Positions 26,701 to 38,800 of a stretch of 64,000 nt of DNA are shown one piece after another. The translations under genes and the position numbers were made by a program. The DNA is from Musa acuminata AAA Group (Eukaryota; Streptophyta; Magnoliopsida; Zingiberales; Musaceae): positions 10,057,501-10,121,500 of the forward strand of contig NC_088327.1 of the NCBI RefSeq assembly GCF_036884655.1, in the 5' to 3' direction. The notes beneath the pieces are model-generated. The model was not told the origin of the DNA. It ran no database searches and saw only the letters and a program-made list of their open reading frames with translations. Numbering within the stretch: position 1 is the first letter of the stretch; each line of letters starts with the position of its first letter.

Positions 26701-28796
26701 CATAAAAGTTCGGAGTTCTATTTTGATATGAATGTCATGTATCTATTGATTATTCTGGTACCGTCGTTGTGTAACACTCCTATACGTACAACAGGATTAC
26801 TTGAGTTCTATTGCAGCTCCTGCCCTCATAATATAATGTCGTCTGGCATGAAATTGTTGAAGAGTTTGAAGGACACAATCACACTTCTCTTTCTGTTAGT
26901 GACTCTAATATTGTTGTGCTACTAGCTGACTTTTTATTGTTTTGTTCCAGCTTCTCGGAGCCAATGAAGTGGTTATTTGCCAGCAAAGAAGTTTCTATGA
27001 AACAAAGTCATCAGAATGCTGAGCCAGCAAATGTGGTAGAAACTATGTCTAAAGTTTCACACAAGAAATGTGCTACTATTTTGAGAAAACTGTTCTCACA
27101 ATTTGTTGGGGAGTTAATCGAGGGAATGGCTGAATATATTCCGCTTCCAGTAGTTATGGCCAAGCTTCTTTCTGACAATGGCAATCGAGAGTTTGGCGAT
27201 TTTAAGTTGACGATACTGCGAATGCTTGGAACTTATGGCTATGAGAGAAGAATTCTGGTATGTCTATATGGAGGAACATACGTTACTTTCTTCTGAACTT
27301 ATGTTAACATTACCACTATGGAGCTGGTGTTCTGCAGCATATTCAACTAAAATTCCCACGCCCTCTCATCAATTCTGGCATACCACCGATTGTTTCTTTT
27401 TAAAATCACTTTTGTGGCATGTTCATTATCTGCTATTTCGGCTAATACTTAGGCTTCCAACACATAAGCTCTTTGAAGATCCTTGTTACTAGTCAATATA
27501 AGTGCCATCAGATCTCTAGAATTGTTTCAAGTAAATTCTTATTTCCACCTCCTTGTGCCACAAATTAATGATCCATTAGTATGTCTCCCTTGGACATTGC
27601 CAAGACATCTTAAACAGTTCTTTGTTTCTCAACTGGAACTTGCCCATATTCTTTGTGGTCCATTGTAATATTTTTTGCACAAAAATCAGAGTGATGAAGA
27701 ATCTTCTCTATTAATTACATTATAGCATTTATCTGGACTTTCTTAGATAATTGGGAGCACGAATCATCTGCTATTAAACTAGCTTATTTCTTCATGTTTT
27801 GTTCGGCTACTTTTAGCTCGTTATTTTGTCATTTTGTTTCATAGGAAATTCTTTTGTTCTTGTTACGTATTTATTTATGTTCTCTATTTTTTTGCTGTTG
27901 TTGCATTGTGAAATCATCTGTTACAAATTTTTTCATCCTATGTTTTTCTTTTTCAGGGCACGGCTAAATCACTAATTGAAGATGATACATTTTATAGCTT
28001 AAGCTTGCTAAGAAAAGGCGCCTCTCATGCCTATGCCCTTCAAGATTTCATTTGTTGCATTTGTGGTTGCTCACTTACCAAGGGATCTGCTTCTGGAATT
28101 AGAGTTTTCAGCTGTGGTCACTCAACCCATCTCCAATGTGAATTTGAGGAGAGCAGAAAAGATCCTTTAGTTGGATGCCCAGTTTGCCTACCCAAGAGAA
28201 ATGCACATGCACAAAGTAAGTCATTTTTTGTGGAGAATAGCTTGATAAAAACCTCTACATCAAGCTCTCGACTATCAGAAGGCTTCCATAATACTCAACA
28301 TATGCATGAATCAGATACCACCGAGAAGCCTTATGGCCTTCAGCAAATATCTCGGGTAGTGCTTCTGTGTGAAACTTTGTTAATAAACATGAAATCTTTT
28401 AACTTCATTTTGCGACCATTATTAGGTTTGCCTGTTGGACTTTGTTATTGCAGTTTGAGATTCTGAGTGATCTCCAGAAAACCGACAAGTACCTTGGAAC
28501 GGATACCATTCCTCAATTAAGACTTGCCCCTCCAGCTATTTACCATGAAAAAATCCAGCAGAGACCTGGTTCTTTGATAGGAGAACCAAGTGACAGCTCA
28601 CTCAAAAATGAAAAGCCATATAAACGATGGCAACTTAAGGAGCTAAAATCAAGGGGTTCGCTGAACATGTTCCCCTTGAAGTCGAACATATTTGGTAAGT
28701 CTCTTTTTTCTCTAATAACTTTGTTGCAGCAACTGCACACTTTTGTTAATGTTCTGTCGGCATTTTGCAGGTCATGAGAAAAATAAAGTGCGGTAG
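11772..28796 (+). CDS. VPS8: VPS8, CORVET tethering complex subunit (19 exons)
   Basis: Exons: 11772-13277, 14519-14830, 14915-15166, 15280-15397, 15486-15628, 15714-16347, 18124-18188, 18297-18398, 18528-18670, 21736-21791, 22422-23080, 23197-23387, 23511-23814, 24650-24937, 25026-25135, 26951-27257, 27957-28355, 28454-28694, 28771-28796. Phases agree throughout, giving about 1951 aa, close to other plant VPS8. The N-terminus is acidic and disordered with a (DS)n run. A beta-propeller region covers about 465-800 (e.g. DGHLTVWD near 535-543). The VPS8 core begins near 970 (KRTDILFDTIFSKF), followed by helical repeats. A C-terminal RING-like finger has C1763, C1766, C1783, H1785, H1788, C1791, C1804, C1807. 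VPS8 tethers early endosomes through Rab5 GTPases and serves vacuolar traffic. An in-frame ATG at 11697 is an alternative start 25 codons upstream. Confidence 0.93.
19621..20160. repeat. Diverged direct repeats in VPS8 intron 9, LTR-like
   Basis: Two diverged copies lie about 341 bp apart: one begins cacgtcttggcccaatagga (19621), the other gtcgtgacctggcccgatag (19961). Each continues with a GATGAG(T/C)CTGGAC block and then TTCTCCCA. A matching block (ctcaagc.ata.c.cacagtc) occurs at about 19308 and 20110. They look like remnants of a retroelement end inserted in the intron. No open frames are associated. Confidence 0.5.
21241..21560. repeat. Imperfect 240-bp direct repeat in VPS8 intron 9
   Basis: A block with TTTAAATTATAG, then a GATCTGGTTATT core and TAGATGT, occurs near 21241-21310 and again near 21482-21552. 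Weaker similarity to the sequence around 20750-20870 (ttaatttctca, ggttttcatcattgc) suggests further decayed units. Confidence 0.5.
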
Positions 28797-29515
28797 TATG
28801 TCATGGGTCTTCTCTCATGTTCGTACTCTGCCTCGGAACTAATCTATTGTGATCTTATGGTTTCTTTTGGTTTGGGTCCTTTTTTTCCCTCTTACGAAGC
28901 TCTCTGTGGGATTTTCTTGGATGCACAAATATGCAAGTTATGTACAGAATAGCTTCTTGTGGTTTATTATTTATCGGCAGAGGGTATAGTTAGTATTATT
29001 GATCTGCCTGTTGTATAAAATCGTGTACTTCAACACTCTCTGTAGGTCCTGCCGGGAGACATGGATGTATTCTTAGATGCCGTGGTTCCTTTCATGGAAA
29101 TTACCTGCATATGATGTTTAAGCTCCAACATATCTGAAAAGGTTTCACGAAACTGTACTCACAGGCCGATGTGAAGAGGTTCGAAACTTTGTCGGGTGTT
29201 AACGTTACAATGGGTGCAACCTTGCTGGCACACAGTTGCATCGGTGGTCCTCTTCCTGAGAAATCTTCATGGCACAAAGCCCCCGCTGTGTCTCCCTCGT
29301 AAGCGATATGCCTGCCTTTTTTTTTCTTTGTTGTTGTATTGTCTAATGCCAGACTATATGGTCAGAAGTCGACTGTCACGCATTTCGTTACTTTGACTGG
29401 GGGCGCCATCACAAGTGACCTCTGAGATACTTGATTCTGTAAGTCGGTTAGTTATAAAAAATTAGAATAAAAAAAATACTGAAGTGAAAAAACAATCGTT
29501 TATTGATTATTTTTT
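28797..29515. other. 3' flank of VPS8
   Basis: Probable 3' UTR of VPS8 followed by spacer. The open frame at 29196-29396 has no recognisable domain and is not called. Confidence 0.4.
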
Positions 29516-30520
29516 GGCTTAATTTATAATTATTCTTTGTAGTTAGTTATCATTAATGTCTTGATCTTTACATTTTAAAAAGTTACATTGTCATCCTTAT
29601 AATTGTGAAGTGAGATATCTAGATTAATTTATAGTAACGATGTTAGTTTTATCAACAAAAATATGAAAAAAATAATAATTTTAATGTTCAATGACACGAC
29701 GTTAATAGCGATGGATGACGACGTTGTTGGCATCGATGTCGATGTAGTTACATGATTACCTCTGACGACGATAATATTCGCTCTCACCATAATGTCATCC
29801 ACCTTCGCAAGAAGCACACCACTGATCTTATCATCGATCCAATTGCTCCAATGGTCTCTTGCAAGATGGACATCACCCTCTATGGTACGATGTCAAGCAC
29901 TAACCAAAGCTCATCCATGTCGATATCGTGCGAGAAGCTATTGGAGCAAAAGGCAAGCGTGAACGAGTCGAGGGAGGTAGCGAAGCGCTTTTTGCATGTG
30001 GTGAAGAGTTTCGAGTGAGAGCGGATTGAGGTAGAGAAGGGAAGGAGGGGATGACTAGAGGCATCCTTAGCTACAATAGGATGAGAGAGGGATTTGAGGA
30101 TTCCAAGGCGCTATTTCTAGAAGAATGGGAACGCAAAGGTGCGAGAGGATGAGCTGCAACCACCACCATCTACGTCGGCATAGGATGAGCGACGATAAGA
30201 TTGACAATGTGTTTCTCGTGGAGGTGAATGGTGTTACGGTGAGAACAAACCTTATTGTCATCGAAGGCGACCAAATAATTGTGTTGCCATCGACGCTAGC
30301 GACATCGCCATCCATCACCATCTACATCGTCCACAATTAAATGTTAAAATTATCTTTTTATTTTTTATTTTTATATTTTTATATAAAATTGACATCGTTA
30401 ATGTAAATAGATCTATATGTTTTACTTTCGTAGCTACATGGATACCAATATATTTTTTTAAAATATAAGAATCAAAACATTAAATGTATCTAATTATCGA
30501 GGATAATCTATAATTAACCC
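29516..30520. mobile_element. Foldback element, copy B (MULE-like), 1,005 bp
   Basis: Long imperfect terminal inverted repeats: 29516-29689 on the left resembles the reverse complement of 30341-30520 (outer ends GGCTTAATTTATAATTATTC versus GGGTTAATTATAGATTATCC; inner ends ATTTTAATGTT versus ATTTTAACATT). The flanking 9-mers are ttatttttt and ttattatct, 7 of 9 identical, compatible with a worn 9-bp target duplication as made by Mutator-like elements. The core is GC-richer with GATGACG and CATCGATG motifs and short open frames (29752-30018, 30125-30340) of no known family. Non-autonomous if mobile. Confidence 0.6.
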
Positions 30521-32889
30521 TTATTATCTTCCTTCAAGTGGACCTACACTTCGCCTGCAAAATTTCCTATATGAGACAGCATATTTAAAGGATTTCTGAC
30601 AATGATAAATCAAGCATTCTTCAACAACTAATTGCAATAATGGCATGCTTAGAACAAATTATCCTTCCCTATAAAGTCAGCTAACAAGACCTTCACAATC
30701 GTTCCATTCCATAAGCAGGAACATCGAAAAGATATATGATCGTCATAATCGATACGCCCTTTTAGGGCATAATCAGGGTTAGCCACGAAATCCAGGCCAA
30801 TAGTGATGGCGGCCAAGAAAACTCTCGATCAAGAACGAAAGGAAAAGAACACAATCTCACGATCATTGATTAGCAAACGAGATCAAGAACCGACGATCGG
30901 AGGATTAAAGAAAGAAGGCAAGAAAACGAGGAGGGTTCGACGGGCGGCGAGGGCTTCACCCTTCCGGGTGCCGATCTCTAGCTGTCCCCCCTTTCTTGGA
31001 TGCCCTCGTCGGACGCAGCGGCGTACGCAGCCTACGTCGACGGTTGAGAAGAGGAAGAGCGGAAGAACCCGTCGCAGGTGCTTCCCGCCGGTCGAAAAAG
31101 GTTAGTCTCGTATGATTGGCTTCTAACACGGCATTAGAGTATGCAGACTAAAAATTTAGGCTGTTAAGATGACACATCCACTAATCAATCCTCATTAGAT
31201 TTCAAGTTACTAATGTCATGGACAATATCATATTTGGGCCTCAAGCAAAGCCCAAATCGTTGTAATGTTTAGTTGGGCCTATTAAACCCAGCCCAATTTA
31301 TAGAATCTACCTTTAAAATATTAACATGGAATTCACCTATCACTTAAATGATTTTTTTTTTGTTAATTCAAGAAACTAAGTTGATTCTAATAACTAAGAT
31401 CGCATGAATATATGTAAATTACTGATTTAATTTGAAAATAAATTACCAATTGTGTTGTGGTACATAATTGATTAAGTCCTCTACAAATGGAATATATATA
31501 TGTTTTCAAATCTTAATTTATTAAATCTCCAAATTTTATTGAAAAATATTTAAAAAAATCTCAAATTTATTTATATTATCAAAATTGAGTATACACTTAC
31601 TTAAATGTACTCATCGAGTAAACAATTAAATTATTTATCCCATCGGGTTTCATATTTAACGAACCCGATCGATAGGAGTTATAACGATCCAAAATTTAGG
31701 TCGTATCATAAGTGGCTAGAGACTTATTACCCTATAAGAATTCATAAATATATTATCGCTAACTTGAGCTTAAATGTTATATGCCAATCAATTATTTGAT
31801 TATGGTCGGATCATATTATTTTATATTTTATAGATATAATATATAATCAATTCACTAATAATGATAGAAGATAAGATTTTTTCAACTATACAAGGAAATT
31901 TTTTATTCTGTTGAAAAAAATCTTTTATTCTGTTTAGAGAAATCCTTCCTCCTAACGGCGTCAACCACAATTTTTATACGCTCTTATTGCTGTTTGTTGG
32001 TGTTTGCGTGTGACGGACACTCGACTTTGGAGGCACAATGGTTGTCCATTTTCCGAAGGTAATGTTGGGTGTGACCTCTTCTTCTCTTCCGCTCTACTTT
32101 GTCTTCTTCTTCTGCAGCTTTATTCCTTTCATACGCTGCACGAGAATGGTAGCTGATTCCAGAAAGCATAGGCTTCAACCAATCAAAATGGTTGCCTACA
32201 GCCTTTTTATCCGATGTGAAAGGCCTAAAATGATGGAGTTCTTTAACTTATATGATGAATAGAGAAAACTGATGGGAGAGGCCACAGGCAGTCAGGGAAA
32301 ACATCACATTCTAACTTCAGTAAAGAAACGTAAGGCTGATCGGTGCAAGCTCGATGTGAATGGAACGTTTTGGATTTATACTCAGAACAAACAAATAAAA
32401 AAATATATATATTTTTTCTGAATGAAATTGCTGGCACAGTGAGCTGATGATAACAGGAGAAGGTATTGGGTATGCTTTGCGTGAAGATGGACAAAAGATA
32501 GATAGATATTGAATGTGATGCTGAATTGCTTACTGAAGTATCAAAGAAAGAGGAGCCATTGGATCATATTAAATGGATCATATTAAATGCGAACAAGGGA
32601 ATAGTAGAGTCCATCGATCAGTGATGTTCGATTGAAATTTGAAGTCATAGAGACTTTGGAGGAATGACTATAGCCTCCAGTTTTGTACTCTATTTTATAC
32701 TAAATTAATACAACTTTCTTCTTTTTGAAAGAAAAAGACAGCATTATGTAAATTTATATTTACAAAATAACTTCTTGTTTGATTATAAAGTAGGATTATG
32801 CTAAGTGTTTTCAATTAAAGATATCATACCAATTCAACAAGAGGAGAATTATTTACAAAAGATAATCAATATATAGTTTTGAATTATAT

Positions 32890-32996
32890 CTCTATATTAT
32901 ATATATATATATATAGTAAAAAAATTATTTTGCTTGGTTTATCTCTTCTTTTTCTTTCTCTTTTATTTAGTAAAGAGAGAGAGAGAGAGAGAGAAA
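32890..32996. repeat. Short TA and GA microsatellites
   Basis: A TA run at about 32896-32915 and a GA run at about 32973-32994 (agagagagagagagagagag). Simple repeats with no apparent function. Confidence 0.8.
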
Positions 32997-33927
32997 AGGA
33001 TTGACAATGAAGAGAGAGCACTGTAGAAACAAGGAAAAATAAAAAGAAATGGAGTTGCTTATGATTCATGAAACCAACGTATAAGAAAAATAAAGACATA
33101 AATAGTGCATAAATTATGACACTATTTTATAGAAGTTAGGAAAACAATCCTACATTATAGTGGATGAATTCTAAAAAAAACTATATTTTTTTTTAGATTT
33201 TATCAAATATCTTTTATTTTTAGAATTTTTTAATAACACATGTTTTTATCTAATATATGGAATACATCCAACCACTTATGTACTTTTATTTTATTTTATT
33301 CTCTTATTTGGATCAATTCATATGGTGATCAAATCCAGTTATATTATTTTTAATTGTAAAAAAAACACTATAAACACTATATTATAATTTTTTATCATTA
33401 CTAAAAATACTATAACAGTATTATTATTATTATTATTATACTAACAAAAGGAATGACAAATGAATATGTGACAAGTGATATATCAGATTTAAGTTAAAAA
33501 AAATACTGTTAGAAAATTTTGAAAATAAAATGTATTTTCTTGAAAAAAAAATAAACAAAATCAATAAATTCGGCCAATTATAAATACCACATAAATTTAT
33601 CAGTTATCCTGCAATAATTGGAGAAGATATCTAACATAGCCTCTCTTTTTTGGACCATCGAAGTCCTTTTCACGATTACGTCTTCTCCGATTAATGCCTA
33701 CAAATTTCTCTTTCTCAGAAAGGCAATACACTATGCAGCTCACATCGTTCCATCAGAGACGTCGCATCAATGAAAGATCCCTCTTAAGATTCCCCACAAG
33801 CTCAAGTAATTGAAGCATATAGATACTACTACTCCTACAAATAGATTCTTGTCAGCGTGATTCCTTTGCCTCTTGCAGGGTCCCATCCTTATTTCTAACA
33901 TCTCGGTGCATATACCTCAAAATATCA

Positions 33928-33930
<3 letters not shown>

Positions 33931-33986
<56 letters not shown>

Positions 33987-34131
33987 TTTACGTGCGTGTT
34001 AGGATTGGTGGGTTTCAATTCATAATATGAATTAATTTACTTATACTTCAGGATTATCTTTATTTTTTCATGACAAAAAAAAAGAAATATCTTCGTAAGA
34101 GATATACGACGTAATTTTTTTCTTATTGTTG

Positions 34132-34181
<50 letters not shown>

Positions 34182-34424
34182 GGTATCATTGGTTAGCATG
34201 TGTAAAAATGAAAGTGACACCCATTAATAATGCAAGATAATTAGTTCATGATATTTGCATTATTATAAGGGAAGATCGCAATCTCGGGGTTGTACGTGAC
34301 TACATTATACTATACGGTCGTGTATTAGATTCCTGCATGTGGTAGATTGCAACTGCTCCACTGCCGGATTCTATATGCAAGGAATCCAAGGTCGGATATA
34401 ATATATATATATATATATATATAT
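33931..34424. repeat. Three long TA microsatellites before the amine oxidase gene
   Basis: TA dinucleotide runs at 33931-33983 (about 26 repeats), about 34134-34178 (about 22) and about 34401-34424. They lie 260 to 750 bp upstream of the amine oxidase start. They are likely length-polymorphic. Confidence 0.9.
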
Positions 34425-34621
34425 TCCACATTGGATTCTTCTACCCTCTTTGGATTCCATTCACTGTGGGCTCGTTTCCATCTACCCGCGGTGAGATCTT
34501 TTACTATGAGAAGAACCAAGTAAACAAGGCACCAAGTAAACAAGGCACCATTAAGATTAGAAAGGAGACGGACAGTGACGGAGGTGGCGAGTAGCCCGCC
34601 AAGTGCTCCTTCCTCTTCGCC

Positions 34622-34687
34622 TATAAAGGCACCAACTCCATGGCAGAGCTTCCTCGTGGTAGGTCACCAGTCCTTCGAGCTGAGTGA
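34622..34687 (+). promoter_or_regulatory. TATA box and overlapping uORF before amine oxidase
   Basis: TATAAAGG at 34622-34629 is the likely TATA box. An ATG at 34640 opens a 15-codon frame (MAELPRGRSPVLRAE) whose TGA at 34685-34687 overlaps the main ATG (34687) by one base. If transcription starts about 30 bp after the TATA box the uORF start would be missed, so it matters only on longer transcripts. The main start has G at -3 and G at +4, a good context. Confidence 0.55.
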
Positions 34688-37600
34688 TGGAAGGTTTCCC
34701 CTCTCCTAAACACCTGCTTCTTCTCCTCTTCACCGCCGCCCTCCTCCTCGTCTCCTTGTCGCTCCGCTCCTTCCCCACCATCCGATCCCTCTCGTCCCAC
34801 CGTCACTCTTTCCGTGGCGGTTCCACCGGAACTGATGGCGCCGGGGTGACTATGCACGTCCACAAAAATCCGTACCACCCCCTCGACCCTCTTACGTATA
34901 ACGAGATAAAGGCCATCCGTTCCATCCTCGCTTCCCACCCGGACTTCGCCTCGCCGAACACCTTCCCGTCCATCCACTCCCTGTCGCTCTTGGAGCCCGA
35001 GAAGGCCGTCGTCCTCGCGTGGCGCCCCGGGGACACACTCCCTCCTCGCCGCGCCCTCGTCGTCGCCTATTCCGCCAACCACACCCACGTCCTCCCCGTC
35101 GACATCGCCTCCCGCAGGGTCCTCCGTCACGTCGTCCGCGCCCGGCCCGCCGGATACCCCAGCCTCACCCCCGAGGAAATGGAGCGTGCCACGAAGGCCG
35201 CCGCTGCGCACCCGGACGTTATCAACGCCGTATTTTATCGCGGCCTGAACCCGTCGTCCGGCGTTGTCTGCGGACCGCTGGCGTCGGGTTGGTACGGGCC
35301 GGAGGAGGAGAACCGGCGGGTGATCAAGGTCCAGTGCTACGCCAAGTCCCCCAACTTCTACATGAGCCCGGTGGAGGGGCTCACGGTGACTGTGGACGTG
35401 GACACGGGTGGGGTGATCCGCGTCTCGGACCAGGGGCTTGGGATCCCAGTGCCGCGCAACAGGGACACGGACTACCGCTACGAGTCGCAGAGGAGGATGC
35501 CGACGACCGAGGCGGTGGCGGTGAACCCGATGTCGATGGAGCAGGCGGGGAGGCCTAGCATGAGGGTGGGGGCGGGCGGGCACGCGGTACGGTGGGCGGG
35601 GTGGGAGGTGCACATCCGGCCGGACGCGCGGGCGGGGATGGTGGTGTCCCGGGCGCGTTTCCGGGACCCGGAGGGCGGTGGGGCGTGGCGGGATGTGATG
35701 TACAAAGGGATGGTGTCGGAGCTGTTCGTGCCGTACATGGACCCAGGGGAGGGGTGGTACTTCAAGACCTACATGGACGCCGGCGAGTACGGGATGGGGA
35801 CGAACGCCTTCCCCCTGCTCCGCCTCAACGACTGCCCCCGGAACGCCATCTACATGGACGCGGTGTTCGCAGCGGCTGACGGCACCCCCTTCGTGCGCCC
35901 GGACGTCGTCTGCGTGTTCGAGCGCTACGAGGGAGAAGTGGCCTGGCGGCACACCGAGAACCCCGTGTTCGGCTACGACGTAAGTATCGTTCTCTCCTTC
36001 ACCGCATAAATTGGATCCCCTCGGAAGAAAAACCCAAATCTCACCGTTCATATGCATCATGCACGGATCTTAAGGGCCTGATCGATGCGGATCATAGAAA
36101 TTTACCTCTCATCATCTGAAAAGTAGAAAGAGTACAGTTGCAGAGAAAAGGGCGTGAAGGTATCAGCAGATGAATCTCGAAGGAATCTTGAGAGGTACAA
36201 GAGTTGGATCCATAGAGATTCAGATGCTCTCGAGGACCCCCACTCGAAGAAGACATCTCCTCACCTGTAGAAAGCAAAGAATAGGGACGTACTTGCTTTG
36301 ACCGGTGCACAGCCTCGCAGCATCCAACGCACATCTCGCTATTCTCTTTTTCTACATAAACATCTGCAAATGTCATGGTGAACCGCAGACACGATGGCTG
36401 CTGGATGGAACACCAGTCTGATGCATCATGCTTTTTGTTGTTTGATTGCATGGGGGTGTGAAGCAGATAAGGGAGGCGAGGCCGAAGGTGACGCTGGTGG
36501 CCAGGATGGTGGCGTCCGTGGGGAACTACGACTACACCGTGGATTGGGAGTTTCAGATGGATGGCCTCATCCGAGTGAAGGTATCTATCTATCTATCTAT
36601 CTATCTATCCGCTTCCCCTCTCTGCCTTCTTCTTCCTCCACAGAGTTCTTTTCATAGGAACTTACCGTGTCAGATAGTATCGTAATGAAGTGACAGACAA
36701 GACAAGGCCATATGAAGACACAGAAAACAGCCATTTGATGAAGTCAACTATATTTATTGAGATTCCTTGAACATGGAATCTAGTATCAGCCGGGCCATAT
36801 ATATTGTGGAATCAATAAAGGATCTTGCATCAGCTGGGCCATAGCCAATCTGGATTCCTCTGGATGTGTATGTGTGTGTTCAGGTGGTTCTTTGGCTTGT
36901 ACCAACATAAAGATCAAGCGGAGCAGAAGAAGCCGAAACAGCTGATGTTTGTTTCACTCAGCACATTTATGCGCATGGACCCCACAGGTGGGCCCAGTAC
37001 TAATTGCTCCGGGTGATGTGACCAGGTGAGTCTCAGCGGCATGCTGATGGTGAAGGCGACACGCTACGGGAACCTGAGCCAAGTGCCGGAGGGGGAAGAC
37101 CTGTACGGGACGCTGGTCGCCGACAACATCGTCGGCGTGGTCCACGACCACTTCGTGACATTCTACCTGGATATGGACGTGGACGGGCCCAGCAACTCCT
37201 TCGTCAAGGTGCACATGGAGACGCAGGAGACGGCCCCCGGGGAGTCCCCCAGGAAGAGCTACATGAAGGTGGTGAGGGAGGTGGCCAGGACGGAGGAGGA
37301 CGCGAAGGTAAAGCTGAAGCTGTACGACCCCTCCGAGTTCCACGTCGTCAACCCTTCGCGTCTCTCCAAGCTCGGCAACCCCTCGGGGTACAAGTTGGTG
37401 CCCGGCGCCACCGCTGCAAGCTTGCTGGACTTGGACGATCCTCCACAGAAACGAGCCGCATTCACCAATAACCAGGTGATGATCATGTCGTACGCTCTCC
37501 TTCTCGGTGATCGCTCGATCGCTATGTCATTCTCTCTCTTGTCTCCCAGTAGATATGGGTCACTCCATACAACCGCAGCGAAGAGTGGGCGGGCGGCCTG

Positions 37601-37957
37601 CTCGCGTATCAGAGCCACGGGGACGACAACCTCGCTGTTTGGTCGCAGAGGTAAGACAGACGGCAATACACTCCTCATGCATGCATGCATGCATGCATAG
37701 GTAGTGAGAGAACTAATGGTACGTGAGGGTGAATGCGTTACAGGGATCGGAAGATTGAGAACGAGGACATCGTCCTGTGGTACACCATGGGATTCCATCA
37801 CGTACCATGCCAAGAGGACTACCCCATAATGCCCACCGTGTTCTCCACCTTCGACCTGAAACCTGTCAACTTCTTTAGGATCAATCCGATCATAAGAGCA
37901 GCGCCATACACCGAGGAAGATCTCCCGGTGTGCAGCGGGGTCCATGCAACGCTCTGA
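34687..37957 (+). CDS. Copper-containing primary amine oxidase (5 exons)
   Basis: Exons 34687-35979, 36467-36580, 37026-37475, 37553-37650 and 37744-37957 give 722 aa. Residues 8-25 are a strongly hydrophobic signal peptide or anchor, so the enzyme should enter the secretory path (apoplast or peroxisome are known sites in the family; no C-terminal SKL is present). Catalytic base D364 lies in [10 protein letters not shown]. The TPQ cofactor tyrosine is Y452 in GNYDY. Copper ligands are H509, H511 (VHDHF) and H670 (GFHHVP). The spacings D to Y (88) and H to H (159) match known plant enzymes. It oxidises primary amines such as putrescine to aldehyde, ammonia and H2O2. All key residues are present, so it should be active. 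Confidence 0.95.
36581..36612. repeat. TATC microsatellite at a splice donor
   Basis: A run of about seven TATC units begins immediately at the 5' end of amine oxidase intron 2 (donor GTATCT at 36581). A second short tetranucleotide run, ATGC, lies in intron 4 at about 37677-37697. Confidence 0.85.
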
Positions 37958-38800
37958 GCAAGGAAGGCCCCGTGGAAGCACGTACGTAAAGATCTGCGTG
38001 GTAGAAACATGCAAAGGACGTCTACGTCGGCTTGGATGTTGGTTGCTATGGATGTGCATAAGATTTACATTTGTGGATGATAAGATATAGATTTCTGTAA
38101 ATACCTCCAATGCACTCGTCGTCTCCTGCATAGAATTAGTCCTCTTCGTCTCTCTCTCTCTCTCTCTCTAGTAAGGGAGTCAGGAGGAAGGTTGTGAATT
38201 CTGAACTATGAAATATCGATGTGAGGTTGTGAAGTGTTTCTAAGAAGATCATTTTGTATTTAGTACGATGAAGGATCGGACAAACAGTATGCATGTATTC
38301 TACTATTAACTCGAACGTAAACATTTAGAATTGCATAATTTGAAGTCCATCAAGTTAATGATAAATAATCCATTCGTGATGTTACATGTCGTATAACCAA
38401 ACTAATAATTAGGATTGCTAATGTTATGACAAATTATATAACAATAACATCGTTAATGTTATGGTAAATTATCCGGCTAGTTTATCATAACATTTTTGAC
38501 TTGTTGGAAATAAAATTTTAATGAAGAGGATATTCCAAACATGTTTAGTATTTCGACAATGGAATTAACTGTGGGCCGAATGTGTTAGCCCATCGAATCC
38601 ATGGCCCAAGCATGTCTTCGTCGTCGTCATCTTCTTCTTCGTCTTGTGGTAAGACTGATAAGACACGCCGGAGATCCCACCCACCCGTCAAGCGCGAGGT
38701 GGGTGGGAAGACCAAAGAGGAGTACTGTTTTAAGTCTCACCAAACCTTTCAACGCCTTCGTTTCAAAGCATGCAACCTACCACAGAACACCTTTTTGGGT
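37958..38800. other. Spacer after amine oxidase
   Basis: 3' UTR of the amine oxidase gene followed by spacer, with a TC run at about 38150-38170. A serine-rich open frame at 38582-38818 (SSSSSSSSSS from TCG/TCT codons) has no domain and is not called. Confidence 0.4.

Larger units (their letters stand above)
30521..34621. other. Spacer with an unexplained GC-rich island
   Basis: Mostly AT-rich. A sharply GC-richer island lies at about 30780-31110. On the plus strand it contains a basic 99-codon frame from the ATG at 30806 to 31105; on the minus strand it resembles a pyrimidine-rich plant 5' leader. I recognise no product. Weak gene-like composition also occurs at about 31990-32640 without a supportable model. 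Microsatellites are listed separately. Confidence 0.35.

Noticed and set aside
32038..32262. 74-codon plus-strand frame and nearby exon-like stretches to 32640
   Set aside because: No domain and no consistent splice model; composition only weakly different from the spacer.
34621..36060. 479-codon minus-strand open frame
   Set aside because: Antisense shadow of the GC-rich amine oxidase exon 1, rich in His/Arg/Val-Gly low-complexity with no domain.
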